Positions 22,184-34,212 of a DNA stretch of 64,000 bases are shown one piece after another. The position numbers and the translations under genes were made by a program. Below the pieces are notes generated by a model. That model worked only from the letters and a program-made list of their open reading frames with translations, ran no database searches and had not been told where the DNA came from. The stretch's first letter is position 1; each line of letters begins with the position of its first letter. Source of the stretch: Berberis thunbergii (lineage: Eukaryota > Streptophyta > Magnoliopsida > Ranunculales > Berberidaceae); NCBI GenBank assembly GCA_003290165.1, contig QNQO01002082.1, positions 1 through 64,000 on the forward strand, written 5' to 3'.

Positions 22184-22945
22184 CTAAAACGTCATTGCCG
22201 TCACTAACACTGTTATTGTTGGTTTTCAAGATTTCTATAATAAAAAAATTTAATAATTTAATATTGGGGGTTTGCTGAGAGGAGATGAGGGAGAATTGAT
22301 TACATCTCAACAAGGTGCAATGAATGAGTTTGTTTGTGGAGGTTGTGATTTTGGAGTTTATGATGGGAAGTCAAAACACGGTAGGGAGTGAAATGGTTTT
22401 GAATGGCGGTGGGAAAGTGGAATGAAATAGAATTTGATTGCGAAATGGGAGGTACAGCTCGGAGATTTGGATTTCTCTCATTAGTGCCAGGACAAAGTGA
22501 CTGCTTTGTGTTGTCATCATTGCTCAGAATCAATCTAGGTGTTATAAATTAGAGAAACTGACTCACTTAGATTTGGTAGTGATTTAAAGTCAAATTTGAG
22601 TTTTTTACAATTTTTATTCATTTTTTTTAACACATCTATAAATATCATTCAAAGAAATGGTAAAAACATTAGAAAATAAAAAAATTAATTAAAAAAGAAC
22701 TATCACATTTGGCAGGCTAGAATTGTTGAATCAACAACCAATAACCCTATAATTAGAGCTACTTAAGTTTCAAAAGTTGCTCATATTTAACTCGCTCAAT
22801 GTTTCATTTACTATATCACATTACATCCAATCTCTTCATCATTCTTTACACACACACACACATATACATGTTTTATTATGGTTGGTTCGAGTTTTAGTTT
22901 TAATTGATTTTAACCTACAAAACTGAATTGATCGAATGTGTGTAT
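22184..22945. other. Intergenic region with an empty-site paralogue and an AC microsatellite
   Basis: Bases about 22735-22870 resemble the sequence on both sides of the large Tat element (27730-27748 joined to 49740-49850). Shared words include CAATAAC.CTATAAT, AAGTTGCTCATATTT and CATTTACTATATCAC. A run of AC dinucleotides lies at 22848-22862. No coding frame with known motifs is seen. Confidence 0.5.
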
Positions 22946-23538
22946 TGATGATACATCAAAATAGACCGATCGTCATAATTGTACACGTGGTAGAGAACAT
23001 CCATTACGATGATATAACGTCCAAATCTATTAGGTCAGCTCATAAAGACTAAGAAGAATAAAGCCATTACGAAGGCCCAGATAAGGCCCGCCAACGAAAA
23101 GAAATAAACAATGTCTAAATACAAACTCGAACGAATCAGAACTCGAATTTAGGACCAAATCAGAACCCGAATCCAAGCTTGACACGAGTTATCTCATAAA
23201 GAAGAGGAACATTGCACCAAAAAATAGTCGTGGAAAGAGTTATGCCTCCACGGATGCATCTTCATTAAGGAGGAGACTGTTACGAGAAACATCACATTCC
23301 GTTACGCCTCACATGATTAAGTCACACAGAGAATTAATCGCAACCATTATAAAAGGTAAATGGAACATTCGACAGAGGTATGCAATTTAAATGAGTTTTG
23401 TCCAAATTTATTTTATTCATCAAACAGAGTTGATGAGTTAAGCATCGGAGTGCATTCGGTTACAAAAATGTGGTCCTTGGCAGTCTAACATTTGTTTTGC
23501 GGGTCAAACTCACAGAAGAACGATTTTTAGGCGCATTA
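22946..23538 (+). repeat. 5' LTR of a truncated Tat-lineage element
   Basis: Begins TGATGATACATCAAAATAG like the LTRs at 28265 and 49739 (opposite strand), with a matching phrase TTAAGCATCGGAGTGCATTC and the end GATTTTTAGGCGCATTA. Just inside it, TTTGGAGTCGTCCGTGGGGA corresponds to the primer-site region of the large element. No partner LTR in the same orientation was found. Confidence 0.7.
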
Positions 23539-23972
23539 GTTTGGAGTCGTCCGTGGGGAACGACGAGTTTCCTCTCTAATAAAAACAAGATCCACAATGA
23601 CAAAGCTCGCTACAATCTGATAGAAGATCAACAAGCCGTCGGAACAAATGACACACTCTACAAATCCTCAACCCAGTGATGATGATCGCGACAACTTTTC
23701 CACTAGCAATGATGCATCGTAAACACTCATGAACAAGAAGCAACCTAGATCATCAGACCGATGCGCCCGAGAATTCAAATCCACAACATGCACTAGCCCA
23801 GACAACACAAACATCTGGCCACGCTGCCACGGATCCTCAAGTAGACCTACTAATGCCTAGATGAGTTTATATAACATAGATGCTGGAAAAAATACCTAGG
23901 AACGCATCTAGCCAGCTGATCTTGTTCAAGACACCACCACAAGAAAACTTTGCCAATCGAATTCAAGGAGGT
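23539..23972 (+). pseudogene. Start of gag leader/gag of the truncated Tat-lineage element
   Basis: With frameshifts, the region reads words that also occur in the gag start of the large Tat element at 48884-49168, such as AQTTQT, DPQVDLLM and MLEK. It ends abruptly near 23972 where an Athila LTR fragment begins. It is a short decayed remnant with no coding capacity. Confidence 0.5.
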
Positions 23973-24650
23973 AACGAAAATAGGGGAAGAAGAGAGGAAC
24001 ATGGGGGGTCGTGGGCGGTGTTGTTACGGTGGTTTGCGACAGGGACAGGGGCGGCGGTTGTGCGTGGTTGTGTTGACGCAGGAGTTGATGATGTCTACGA
24101 TGGAACAGGGTGTGGCGTCTCCCTAGCGAGCGAGGAAGAGCGGGTGAGGGAGGAAGGCGAGGTGACGGCTGATGGTGGAGGATGAGGAAGAGGTGGTGAT
24201 GGCAGGATGATCGCACTGCCGGTTCTTTTATCGAGCGAGGATTTCCAGCAAGATGAAATGACGTGGTGGATGGAAAAGAGATGAGGAAAGCACCTGTAGG
24301 TAAAAGAGAGAGCCTTATCTAAGAATGAGAAAGACCTAAATATGGTTCTCTTATTTCCTTGGGCTTCGGTTCTCCAAAAGGTGTTGGGCTTGGGTTTCTA
24401 GATTAGCTTTTTGGGGTTGGGCTTAGGTTAAATTAGGTGGACCTAGGTTTAGATATCTGACCCTCTATTTTATACCACCGCTAGAGTCGACCAATTGATC
24501 ATTCCTTAAATTGTCGCCTTAATGTGATTTCATCGTTCACGTCAAATTTCTACAAAGACATGAAAACAAAATAATTAGAAAAAAATTGATAATCGAAACA
24601 CTAACATGTATAATTAAGGAATATACTATGTAATAATTACGTGAATATCA
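23973..24650 (-). repeat. Truncated LTR of the Athila-like family
   Basis: The right end, read on the minus strand, begins TGATATTCACGTAATTATTAC like the LTRs at 29439 and 36014. It continues through the conserved stretch with TCTAGCGGTGGTATAAA and into the GC-rich island. The other end is missing; the left limit is approximate. No partner LTR or interior accompanies it. Confidence 0.65.
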
Positions 24651-26649
24651 ATGATCATTTCGTTTGATTCCACACTTTCTCCTTAATATATATATTGAGA
24701 TATCATTATTATCAGGTACCTGAGCCTCTTCGGGGTTTTTTTTTAATCACTTCAGAAATATGAATAACCACTTATGGAAGTAATGGAGAAATTAGATTTT
24801 TCGAACATTACCTCTTCTGGAACGTTATTTAATACTACTTCTAGAGCTGCATGAGCTCTTTTGGAACATCACGTAAAGCTACGGCTAGAGCCATAACCTC
24901 TTCATTTCATGTACAACATCTTCTAGAGTCTGTGCAACTTTTGCAAGAGTTTCAATAATTGATTTTTCGGGTACATTATGGCATTCATTTTATTAATTGT
25001 CATTTTTCGAGGAGTTGAATCTTTGGAACATATAGGACTGCCACACTTCTAGCGTGTCGTAAATTCACTGGCTGCCTTATTCAAACTTTATTTTTCATGA
25101 ATACAAATTTGAGTAGATATTCATAGATGGTACATATGACTTTTCATTTGGCAATATCATTAAATGTATCAAGTAAGTAATTCATACTTTTCAGATTAGA
25201 CAAAGTTGAAATATTCGACAATAATTCACATTGTTCCAACCACTATGTTGTTCTGTAAGAATTTGCCTATCTCCTCGTAATGGTGAGAATATAGTTCATA
25301 AAACTGACATCTACAAATTAGCAGTAAAAATATTACTAGTTAAAACAAAAAAAAATTGATTAATGGGCTACGGCTAAGCAGTTTCGCAGTAATCAATACT
25401 GCATTTCCCTAAACACTATGGGGTAGTCTATTGAGTAGTTCGTAAGTTTGTCTTCCAACAAAGGTAAAGACGTGTAACTTTAATTTGCGCCACCCCATTT
25501 TGTCCATGCAGGACAAGATTGTGCAACAACAGTTCCTATCAATGAGAAAAAACAACAAAAACTTAGCTGCATTGTCAAATTAGATAAACTAAATGCAAGG
25601 GGATAAAACTTGTGTGTTAAACAAAATAACGTATGACATGTAAGCATATATGAGACCATCTAATAAGAAGTTTACTAGGTGAATAAAGAATACATATGTT
25701 TGTAAATGAAGTGTGTGTTAAGGGTGACTTATTTAAGCTTTTGGCATAAAATGACATATGATACAACACAACAACATGAAGAGTTGTGTAATTCCAATTA
25801 ATTAACAAAATTTATCTCTAATGTAAGCTCCTGGCTTAATGCATATATCGTGAGTGTGAGCTTCAAGATTAATGCATATATATCTAATGTAAGTTATTAG
25901 CTTCCAACATTAGATATGATGTTTGTTGGATAAGTAAAACATACATCATTTAATGATAGAAGATAAGACTCTTCTAATGCCTTCAGTGATTGGGATAGCC
26001 TTTGTTGAGGCATCCAATAAATTACATAGGTCTAGCTATGATAAACACATTTGTGTCTTAAAGGTCAATGTTGAGAAAATGTTTCGATTTGTCAATAAAT
26101 GTAGCGGCACTAACAATTAAACAAATATGATTGTCCATCATTTCCAATTTATAAACCATACTTTAAAAGAAAATGCATGCAGTAATAAATCAAACAAATT
26201 AAAACATAATATACTACATATGTTTCACAGATAGCAGTAAATATTATAATGTAACATCATCTATGATATTTATGTTTCACAAGTAGTAAGTTTCTAGACC
26301 ACTTCAGGTGGTTTATAAGTATTAGAACATGTAGTAACATTGTTGTAACCACTGCTACTGAGGTGATTACTTTGGCTAATGACTACCTCCGTTGGAGTTG
26401 CCTTATACTCGGGGGTATTTATGTTTTGGATGTTCTCTACCTTTTTTCTTTTTTTTTCCAGTTAAAATTGACATTTACTTCATAAAATAGCAGAGACCGT
26501 GATTTTTCATTAGATCTTTGAATTGTATGATGTCAAAAGTATATAAGTAACAAACTCAAAACCACGAATAAAGTAAGGCTCTAGATTTTTCTGCAATGGG
26601 AGTAAATTCAAAGAATAAAAGAAACAACGACTATTATTTTCTCATTGCA
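24651..26649. other. AT-rich region without a recognised feature
   Basis: About 2 kb without gene or element structure that I can support. Words like TTCTAGAG and CTCTTCTGGAAC recur loosely around 24800-24920, but no periodic unit was found. Confidence 0.35.
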
Positions 26650-26868
26650 TCAAATTTGTCTCTTTTGTTTAATGGAATTTTGATATTTCTCTATTGCCAC
26701 TATTGGAATACGATAAACATGTGACTGATGTCCACATTTAGTACATATATGAAAAATGTCATCTATAGAAGGATTCTCAGTATCCTTCGCAAAAGTTTTA
26801 TCATTGTACCATGCAGGAGCTTTAAACCATGTGGTAAGTGTTGTGACTACCTCTGCTGGAGTAATCAT
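26650..26868 (-). pseudogene. Remnant with a decayed CCHC zinc knuckle
   Basis: The 72-codon minus-strand frame contains CTKCGHQSHVYRIP and then AIEKYQNSIKQK. This resembles the C-terminal CCHC knuckle block found in a class of plant gag-like proteins (C.RCG..GH.....C.TP.HLV.LYQ.S.K), with the last cysteine lost. No upstream gag domain is seen. The call rests on this single block. Confidence 0.3.
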
Positions 26869-27654
26869 CTCTGCTAGAGTGATTATTTAACTATCTCTTT
26901 TGGAGTAGTTACTTTGATCACCACTTCTAGGGCTACTACTTCAGAAGTTATCATCTTTTATATAATTCATTCACTCATAAAAAGTGACACTTGGTCACCA
27001 AAATAACTATCTATGAGGTGTGTAATGCACATGAAGTGACACTTAAGAAATAAAATTCACAAATAAATATATTTTACGAAATTTACATGGTTAGGTGTAT
27101 AAAATACGTGTATAGTTAACTTTATTTTGCATACCAGATTAGCTATTTTCACAAATATTATTTTAAGTAAGCTTATTTTAGTGGGATGACATGGCAAAAA
27201 ATAATGAATATTGGTGACAAATGCAATAAATACTAAAGCAAACAACGTTTGTGCTTAATTGCTTACCTACTTTGAAATAACAATCATTGTCCAACAAAGT
27301 AGTAATAATAGACACCAATTTGAGTGAAGGCAATTATGCCTATACTTCACTATAATTTGATGAATTGAATTTACCATATGTAGAAAGTGATTCCACCTAG
27401 GAAATCTAAAACTACATTGAATTTAAACAAAAACGCGCGCCATGGAAACTATATTTTCTAGTGAGGCAACATCCACTAGATGTAGTATATATCATGGAAA
27501 AAGTCATATTAAAATTCCATAAAATATAAGCTCTCGTTTGAATTAATTACCTTTAAACTATTTTGAATAAAGAGTTTGAAAAACGAAAGCGAAGAAAATT
27601 ACTCGAGCCGAGCTTTGTGCTCAAATGCCTTTAGGTCAAAGTGAAATATAATAA
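26869..27654. other. AT-rich region without a recognised feature
   Basis: Flank of the large Tat element. No gene, repeat or element end was seen. Confidence 0.35.
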
Positions 27655-27748
27655 TCATGTATCGCTCAATTGGTCAGAGCTTCACATGCTCAATTGGTCG
27701 GAGCCTCGTGCCGATATCGTGCTACAAATCAGAGAACAATAACACTAT
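27655..27748 (+). repeat. Possible tRNA-derived (SINE-like) fragment
   Basis: GCTCAATTGGTCAGAGC (27664-27680) and GCTCAATTGGTCGGAGC (27688-27704) both fit the D-arm/box A region of plant tRNAs and lie 24 bases apart. No clear box B or A-rich tail follows, so this may be a SINE remnant or chance. It directly abuts the left TSD of the large Tat element. Confidence 0.25.
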
Positions 27749-28265
27749 TGATGTGACAAAAATCGTCTTCTTTTTGTAGACTGCCAAGGACCATCTTTTT
27801 GGTAGCTAAAGGCATTCTGATGCTTAAGTCAGCAACTCTGTTTGAAAAAGAAAGTAAATTTGGACAAAACTCAATTAAAGTTTCATACCTGCGTCAAATG
27901 TTCCCCGTTAACTTTTATAATGGTCGATGTTAATTCTCTGGGTGACTTAAGCATGTGAGGCGCAACGAAATTAAAAGTTTCTAGTAACAGTCTCATCCTT
28001 GATGGAAATGCATCCGTGGAGGCGTAACTCCTTCCACGACTCTTTTTGGTGCAACATTCCTCCTATTTGAGAGAACTGGTGTTAGGTCTAGATTCAGGCT
28101 TTGATTGTATCTTCTTTGTGGGCCTTGTCTGGGCCTCTGTTAGTTGGTTTTTATTCCTCTTGGGTTTTACGAGCTGGCCCAATAGATGAGACATTGTCTT
28201 CTCGCGATGGATGTTTTCTGCCACGTGTATGGTCGTGATGATTGGTCTATTTTGATGTATCATCA
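27749..28265 (-). repeat. 3' LTR of the large Tat element
   Basis: On the minus strand it begins TGATGATACATCAAAATAG at 28265 and ends GTCACATCA at 27749. It resembles 49262-49739 throughout. The polypurine tract lies just before its start. Confidence 0.8.
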
Positions 28266-28280
28266 GTTATTCCCCCCTTA
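28266..28280 (-). other. Polypurine tract of the large Tat element
   Basis: On the minus strand it reads TAAGGGGGGAATAAC directly before the LTR start. This marks the LTR as a 3' LTR and fixes the orientation of the whole element. Confidence 0.75.
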
Positions 28281-29438
28281 GTTAGTGGGTATGCTGATGT
28301 GACCACTAACTTCGTGACGGTTTATCTTTCAATTCCATTACTGCTTTGTATTTAATGTTGTCAGTAACTTTTTGTGGGTTGGTGTCTCGATTCTTTACTT
28401 TCCCATTCATTTTTGTGCACAATTTTTTAGATTTCACGCAGCCATCATATCTCGCACGTTGTCCATGAGCAATCCCTTAATTGCCCGACTCTATAAAAAG
28501 GTACGTCACAAATCCGTTTTTCCTTTTTGCGCTATATTTGAAATTAGGGTTCGTTTCTTCCTTCACATTCTTTATTCTCTTTGATCTTTTGTTCCTTTAC
28601 GATGTTCGTTGATGATAAACTAAGCGGTAAGTCGCTAGCTATTTGTGAGGCTCATTTTTCTGCCAAGAAACTTTCTCAAGCGACGCTAGACAGTTTTCGT
28701 TCTGACTATAATCTACCGCCCAACCTCGAGATTATCGCTGCTTAGACAGGATGACAGACCTTGTAATCCAAGGCTTGGGTACATCACGCTATGTGCATGC
28801 ATGTTTTATTCTAGCTTTCGTTTCCCAATTCCAGAATTGTTCTAAGAGCATATGAACTCCTTGAGCATTCCTTCTGCTCAAATGGGTCCTAATGGTTTGA
28901 AGAGTAATAGTTTCTTCTTACGCGATGGCTATTCTATCCGACATTCCTTTGACTGTGAGAGTTTTGCATTCAGTGGTTGGTCTGTTAGTGAGCAAGGATA
29001 TTTGCTTCCTCTGTTTTCTCATTTGCTTCGAGAAACTTAATGATGACATCTGTGATTGGTCAAGGTCTTGGTTTAATGCTTCCTGTGAACTCTACTCACT
29101 TCAACTGTGAAGTTGTCTGATTTTTCGATCATTCGAGTTTCCAATAGACGGAAGATCTTCAGTTATTTTTCGATCAGTGACCCATTCATGAAGTTTCATC
29201 GATTTCCTATGGAGGCATTTTTTCGAGAACATCCTGGAGCGTAGTGGTCTGTACATTATGAATAAGCGAAGCGAGTCTTGCTTGCTGAGTCTTGTGTCAA
29301 GGTTATTGTTGTTCGCACTACTCGTGCTGGCCCTTAGTGGTGCTAGCATTAGTGGTGTTGGCATTAGTGGTGCTAGCATTGATTGGGAAGTGAGTTTGGA
29401 CAGGCGTGTCATGGATCTTGATGCTCCTGTTAATGTGG

Positions 29439-31254
29439 TGATATTCACATAATTATTACATAATATATCCCTCAATTTATATATGTTAGTGGTTTCGATT
29501 ATTATATTTTATAGTAATTATTTCATTTTCATGTCTTTGTAGGAATTTGAGCGTAAGCGATGAAATCATATTAAGGGCGACAAATTAAGGAAGACAATTG
29601 GCCGATTCTAGCGGTGGTACAAAGTAGAGGGTCACACATCTAAACCATAACCTAAACCCAAAACCTAACCCATAAACCCAAAACCAAGCCCATAACTTAA
29701 ATCCAAATCCAATGCTAAGCCCAATCAAACCCTAGACACATTCCCTCAATCACCAAAGATTCTGATTTATTTATTTTTTCTTTAAATCACTCATTGAACA
29801 GCTCTCTTGAACCTGTTCATATTCATTTTCTCCTAATTCCTCTTTAATACAAAAAATTCAATGGAATGAGAAAGGGAGGAAGAGAAGGGAAAAGAAAAAT
29901 TACAGAAAATTCAACCCTCTTCCTCACAACGTGATTTTCATCACACCAGAGCCACCACCTCACCCCGCCACCACCGTGCGAGCACCGTCACCACCACGAA
30001 ACATGGGAGTGACAACCCTGTTTCGCATCAGACATCTCCCGTCCCTGTTCCTCTCCCCTGTCCACACATCCACCACTACCATCTCGTTCTCTTACCATCA
30101 GCCACCCCGCACACCACGAAACAGACCACCCACCGCCACTAATCACCGTGAAACAGGGGCGTGACAACCATGTTTCGCGTCAGACCTTTCACTGCCATAG
30201 ACCCTGCTCCCTCTCTCGGCCCTCCTTCCTGTTTTCTCCCTCCTCCACCTCGTTCTCTCTGGTCCTGCATCACAATAGACCGAGAGCCACCGCCACTGCT
30301 CCCTCCTCTTCTCTCGGCCTCTCTTCATATCGAGCTCCTTCCTTCCTCCCTTTCTCACGACCACCTCGCAAGCGGCGCTTCAGCAGGCGGCACAAATCAT
30401 CGCGAAAGCAGAAACATGGAGTGCACCGCTCATCCTCCTTCACGTTTTTTTTTCCTTATCTCAGTGTTTCCTCACCCTCTCTCTGTTTCTAGCAGGTCCG
30501 GAGCAAGTTGAAGGCTGACGAAGCTCGCGAGGAGCAGAGAAGCAGCACCGCGAGCGGCGCTGTCCGAGCTGGAGATGAAGGAGTACTGTAGCTCTGGCGG
30601 GAAATAACAGAATTCTAATTTTTGTTATTTGTACCCCCGATTTCTCTCTATATTACCACAGAGCGTGTGTACTTCATTTTATCGGGATTTGTGTTCGGAC
30701 CAACTGCTGAGTACTACCACATCGAGTTTGCGACAAACTAAATGAGTTGTATAAGTTATTGTGATTGATTTTACTGAATTGTGTGCTTAATTGTTAATTA
30801 CAATTTATTTCTAAAAGTTTTTGATAAATTGTTTTTACTTGAAATACTTTGTTATGTTTGAAAGAAACATGATATAATTTAATTGGATTTTAACAATCAC
30901 ATATTCGGTGCAAGCAAGAGATTATCATCCTTAAAGCTTCTCGTTTTTAAATTCAGTAATTTAGATTTAAATAATTTTTACTAATTCATTGGTGAGTCCA
31001 AGCCCACAAAATCTACATTTTTATTTTATTTTACTTTTTTTATTTTTAAATTTATTTTTAGTTTAGTTTTAAAATGTTGTAACCCCATTTTCCATTTAAA
31101 TTAGTTTAAATTAAATTATAAATTTCAATTGCATCCACTTTCCTCGTGGGATCGACCTGTACTTGCCGTTGTCTACCAATTAGGCACCGTGCACTTGCGG
31201 TTATTACAAGTGGGTTGAATTAACCTAATAATTTAGGTCGGTTAAACCGCATCA
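29439..31254 (+). repeat. 5' LTR of the nested Athila-like element
   Basis: Begins TGATATTCACATAATTATTAC and ends ACCGCATCA. A GC-rich island spans about 29930-30600. The conserved motif TCCTCGTGGGATCGAC lies at 31141-31156, about 100 bases before the end. Confidence 0.9.
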
Positions 31255-31260
31255 AGTTTT

Positions 31261-31278
31261 TGGCGCCGTTGCCGGGGA
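31261..31278 (+). other. Primer binding site, tRNA-Asp
   Basis: TGGCGCCGTTGCCGGGGA starts six bases after the LTR. Its first 17 bases are a perfect complement of the 3' end of plant tRNA-Asp, the primer known for Athila elements. Confidence 0.9.
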
Positions 31279-32618
31279 AGGTTGCGGTGTAATTGAATTT
31301 AAGATTATTTTCACTAATTATAAATTTTTTTTTAAAAGTAGAAAAATTCAAATAAAAATTTTAAATTTTAAAAAAAAACAAAACAAAAATTTTATATTTT
31401 ATTTATTTTTCTTTTTTCACTCATTTTGTGTTTGATTTTGCAGATTACACGCTTTCTCGAGAAAATTGGACGATCCTGCAAAACATCAAACAAATTTTTA
31501 TTTTTTTATTTGTGAAGAGAGTTTTAATTTTATTTTCACCTCGTTTTACGAGTGTGTGGTATAATAATTTTTAGAACTTTACTATTTTCATTTTATTTAA
31601 TCACTAAAAAAAATTATAGGGAAACAATTTTAATTGTTAAACAATAATTTTTTTATGATTTAGAAATCTGACTTCTACGACCAAGACCAGTAAATTTATT
31701 TGCATGTGCTTGTGTGTTGATTGAAACGGATAAAAGAAGTCGAATATTTTTTTTGAATTGTGCTAACTTTTTGTGCAGAACGGAATACGCATACTGTAAG
31801 TATTTCTATTACACGCAATGTATTAGCGACCGGGTGCTTTGTGTAATTGTTTTGAAATTGTGTGATTGGTTGTTTAATTTCTGTAATTGTGGATGCTAAC
31901 TTTAGTATTTCATAATAAGCAGACCCAGCTTCTAAATAGAAACTGGTGGGACTTGATATCCCCACCTCATCACTCCAGCTGTGTGCAACCAATAGACAAA
32001 CATAATTAAAATCAATTAGCAAGTTAGATAGAGCCATCTTTTAGGTACGGTGTTCATAGGACAACCAAAACCAAGGTGAATTCAATAATTTTTGCATTGA
32101 CCCAAGCTAAAAGTGACGATGGGTTTAATCATTCAATGAACTCCGAGAGGCCACTGCCACAAGGGTAATTTACCCGGTACGCCGAGTCATAAGTAAGCTA
32201 CGATCCACAAGAAGAATTGGTGTAACCAATAGTTTTTGGTTAGGAACACAAGCCTCAAGTGTGCATTTAACATCACATCGTTCTCACATCTATTGGCTTA
32301 CAGAGCGGTAGCACAAGGAAGTACTTAATTGGACCATTGTGACCTCCTTCTCTTGTGTGATAATCCGGTTTCTTTGAAACAAAACTCTAGCCTACTGATT
32401 TTGAACTTCGCGGTGTAAAGTGTACACTCTTAGGATCAACTTGTAGCACCCATTGCTGTGTCATAAAGATTACATAAGAAATAATTGTCCCCCAAAGATA
32501 AAATATAATTGATCTCAAAACGTTGATTGCTTAGGGAGGCATGTTTCTTGTGCATTTATTGGGTGCTGATTGCATGTGAGCATGTGTGTATTTTTAGAGT
32601 TAGTGCTTTCAAAAAAAA
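31279..32618 (+). other. Leader region of the nested Athila-like element
   Basis: Very AT-rich sequence between the primer site and the gag remnant, where the missing N-terminal gag should be. No coding motif is visible. Confidence 0.5.
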
Positions 32619-33650
32619 ATGAACACAAGGGATTATCCAGCCTATTTTTCCGAGCAAGTGAATTCATTTTATGACATGCGACGACTTGATTATGATCCAT
32701 GTTTAGATTATTACAACCCAGGTCTAGCCTATCATCCTTACTTCTCATGGGCTCATGGTCAGTACCATGAAGGCCTCTAGACACTCCTCAGACTCCTCAA
32801 GCTTTCATTCTTGATAATGAGTTAGAGGATATCATGAAAATTTTTATAGAGCGAACAGGAGAAATACTTGTGCAAAATTCTCATGATATCACAGAATTGA
32901 CAACTATTTATCAAGAAAACTCTCAAGCTATCCGGAAACTTGAGATGACTGTGAGTCAGATAGCTGAGTCACTTCCTGAGATAGAGTCAGAAAAATTCCC
33001 TAGCCAACCTATTTTCAACCCAAATGGTCAATTTGAACTTAGTGGCACATCTGAGTCGGACAGTGAAGATGACCAATCCATTACTGCCCTTAGGAGTGGA
33101 AAACTAGTTGACAATCAGGTAGGAATGTCTGACATGAGTGTTATTATACCCTCACCCAATTTTTACACAGGTTGCATCCTCATCTCATACGAATGCTGGT
33201 AAAACCTCATTTATTGATGAACCTGTAGATTCCGAGACACTACATACATCTCCTTCCCATGTTGACTCATGCATCGAATCAAACTGTGAACATTCTTTAA
33301 AGTCTCCCCTTGACTGTTTAGAGGCTTGTTTGACTCAATTTAGTTTAGACTTTGATGTTGATGATTCCATTAGGAAAGTCAATGATTTGCTTGACTCAGT
33401 CCCCATTGTTGATCCTAGTTATAAATGGAAGTCTAAAGTGAAGTCTCTTCCACTCAGTGAGTCAAAACTAGTCCCATCAATTGAGCCACCTGAGCTTAAC
33501 CTTAAACAATTACCTGACATCCTCAAGTATGCGTTTTCAAGTGTTGATGATACTTTGCCTGTTATTATTTCATCTATATTGAATTCAAAACAAGTTGTCC
33601 AAAAGAAGTCGGGAGATATATCTAGTAAGAGTGCAATCCACAAGTAGTGT
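32619..33650 (+). pseudogene. Gag C-terminal and pol-linker remnant of the nested Athila
   Basis: From an ATG at 32619 the frame reads YNPGLAYHPYFSWAHG, matching YNSGWRDHPNFSW in the intronic relative, and stops at 32778-32780. The frame resuming at 32834 has the gag coiled-coil stretch (NSQAIRKLEMTVSQIAESL) and ends the gag part with ITALRSGKLV, a common Athila/gypsy block. After a frame change near 33140-33200 comes ELNLKQLPDILKYAF, then TLPVIISS, the linker that normally leads into reverse transcriptase. Everything after that linker in pol is absent, and the gag core and zinc knuckle are absent too. Confidence 0.7.
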
Positions 33651-34212
33651 CAACTCTAGAGTTGGGGGTGTTGTTGAGTTGTCTAGACCAATATCTCTAT
33701 GTGATTCATGTGATGAGCCTGTACCACCTGATATATCCATCGTCTCATCTACTTGCATCACATTCCCATTTACTAAGGTTACTTTCACCGATCCCTTGTG
33801 ATGTAGTGAAGATTTCAGTTTTCACCATCCTGATGTGAAAATTATCCAATCTTCTGATTTGGAACCAGACATAGGATGTTCCCTTTTTGGAGCACGTAAG
33901 AATCCTCAGTTGTGTATGACTACTGGTCACTTTTGGGATGTCCTAGTGTATTTGGTGCCCCTTGTGATTGCTATATTTTGGTGGACTGGTCCTCAACTAT
34001 TCAGGTTGTTGATATACGACCATGGACTAAGTGTTTGTCATGTTCTTCCTTTCCATTTTTCGATACACCATTTTTTTAGGAAGAATATTTGTCGGGCTGA
34101 TGACGTTAAACCAAGCGCTACTGGGAAGCAACCCAATTTTGTTGTGAAAATGCATGTTGAGTGTGTATTTTATCTATTTCTCTTAACTATTCCACAATTA
34201 TTTTGTCTCTGA
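33651..34212 (+). pseudogene. Conserved C-terminal tail frame of the nested Athila
   Basis: Shifting frames read WWTGPQLFRLLIYD and HVLPFHFSIHHF. The same phrase ends the gag fragment of the intronic element (DPQLFRLLVYDSF, then YVLPRHFIVYL) and appears as DPQIFRLLLFD at 47444-47881. It is a shared tail downstream of the deleted pol region. Its function is unknown. Confidence 0.55.

Noticed and set aside
22848..22862. AC dinucleotide run as a functional site
   Set aside because: Ordinary short microsatellite.
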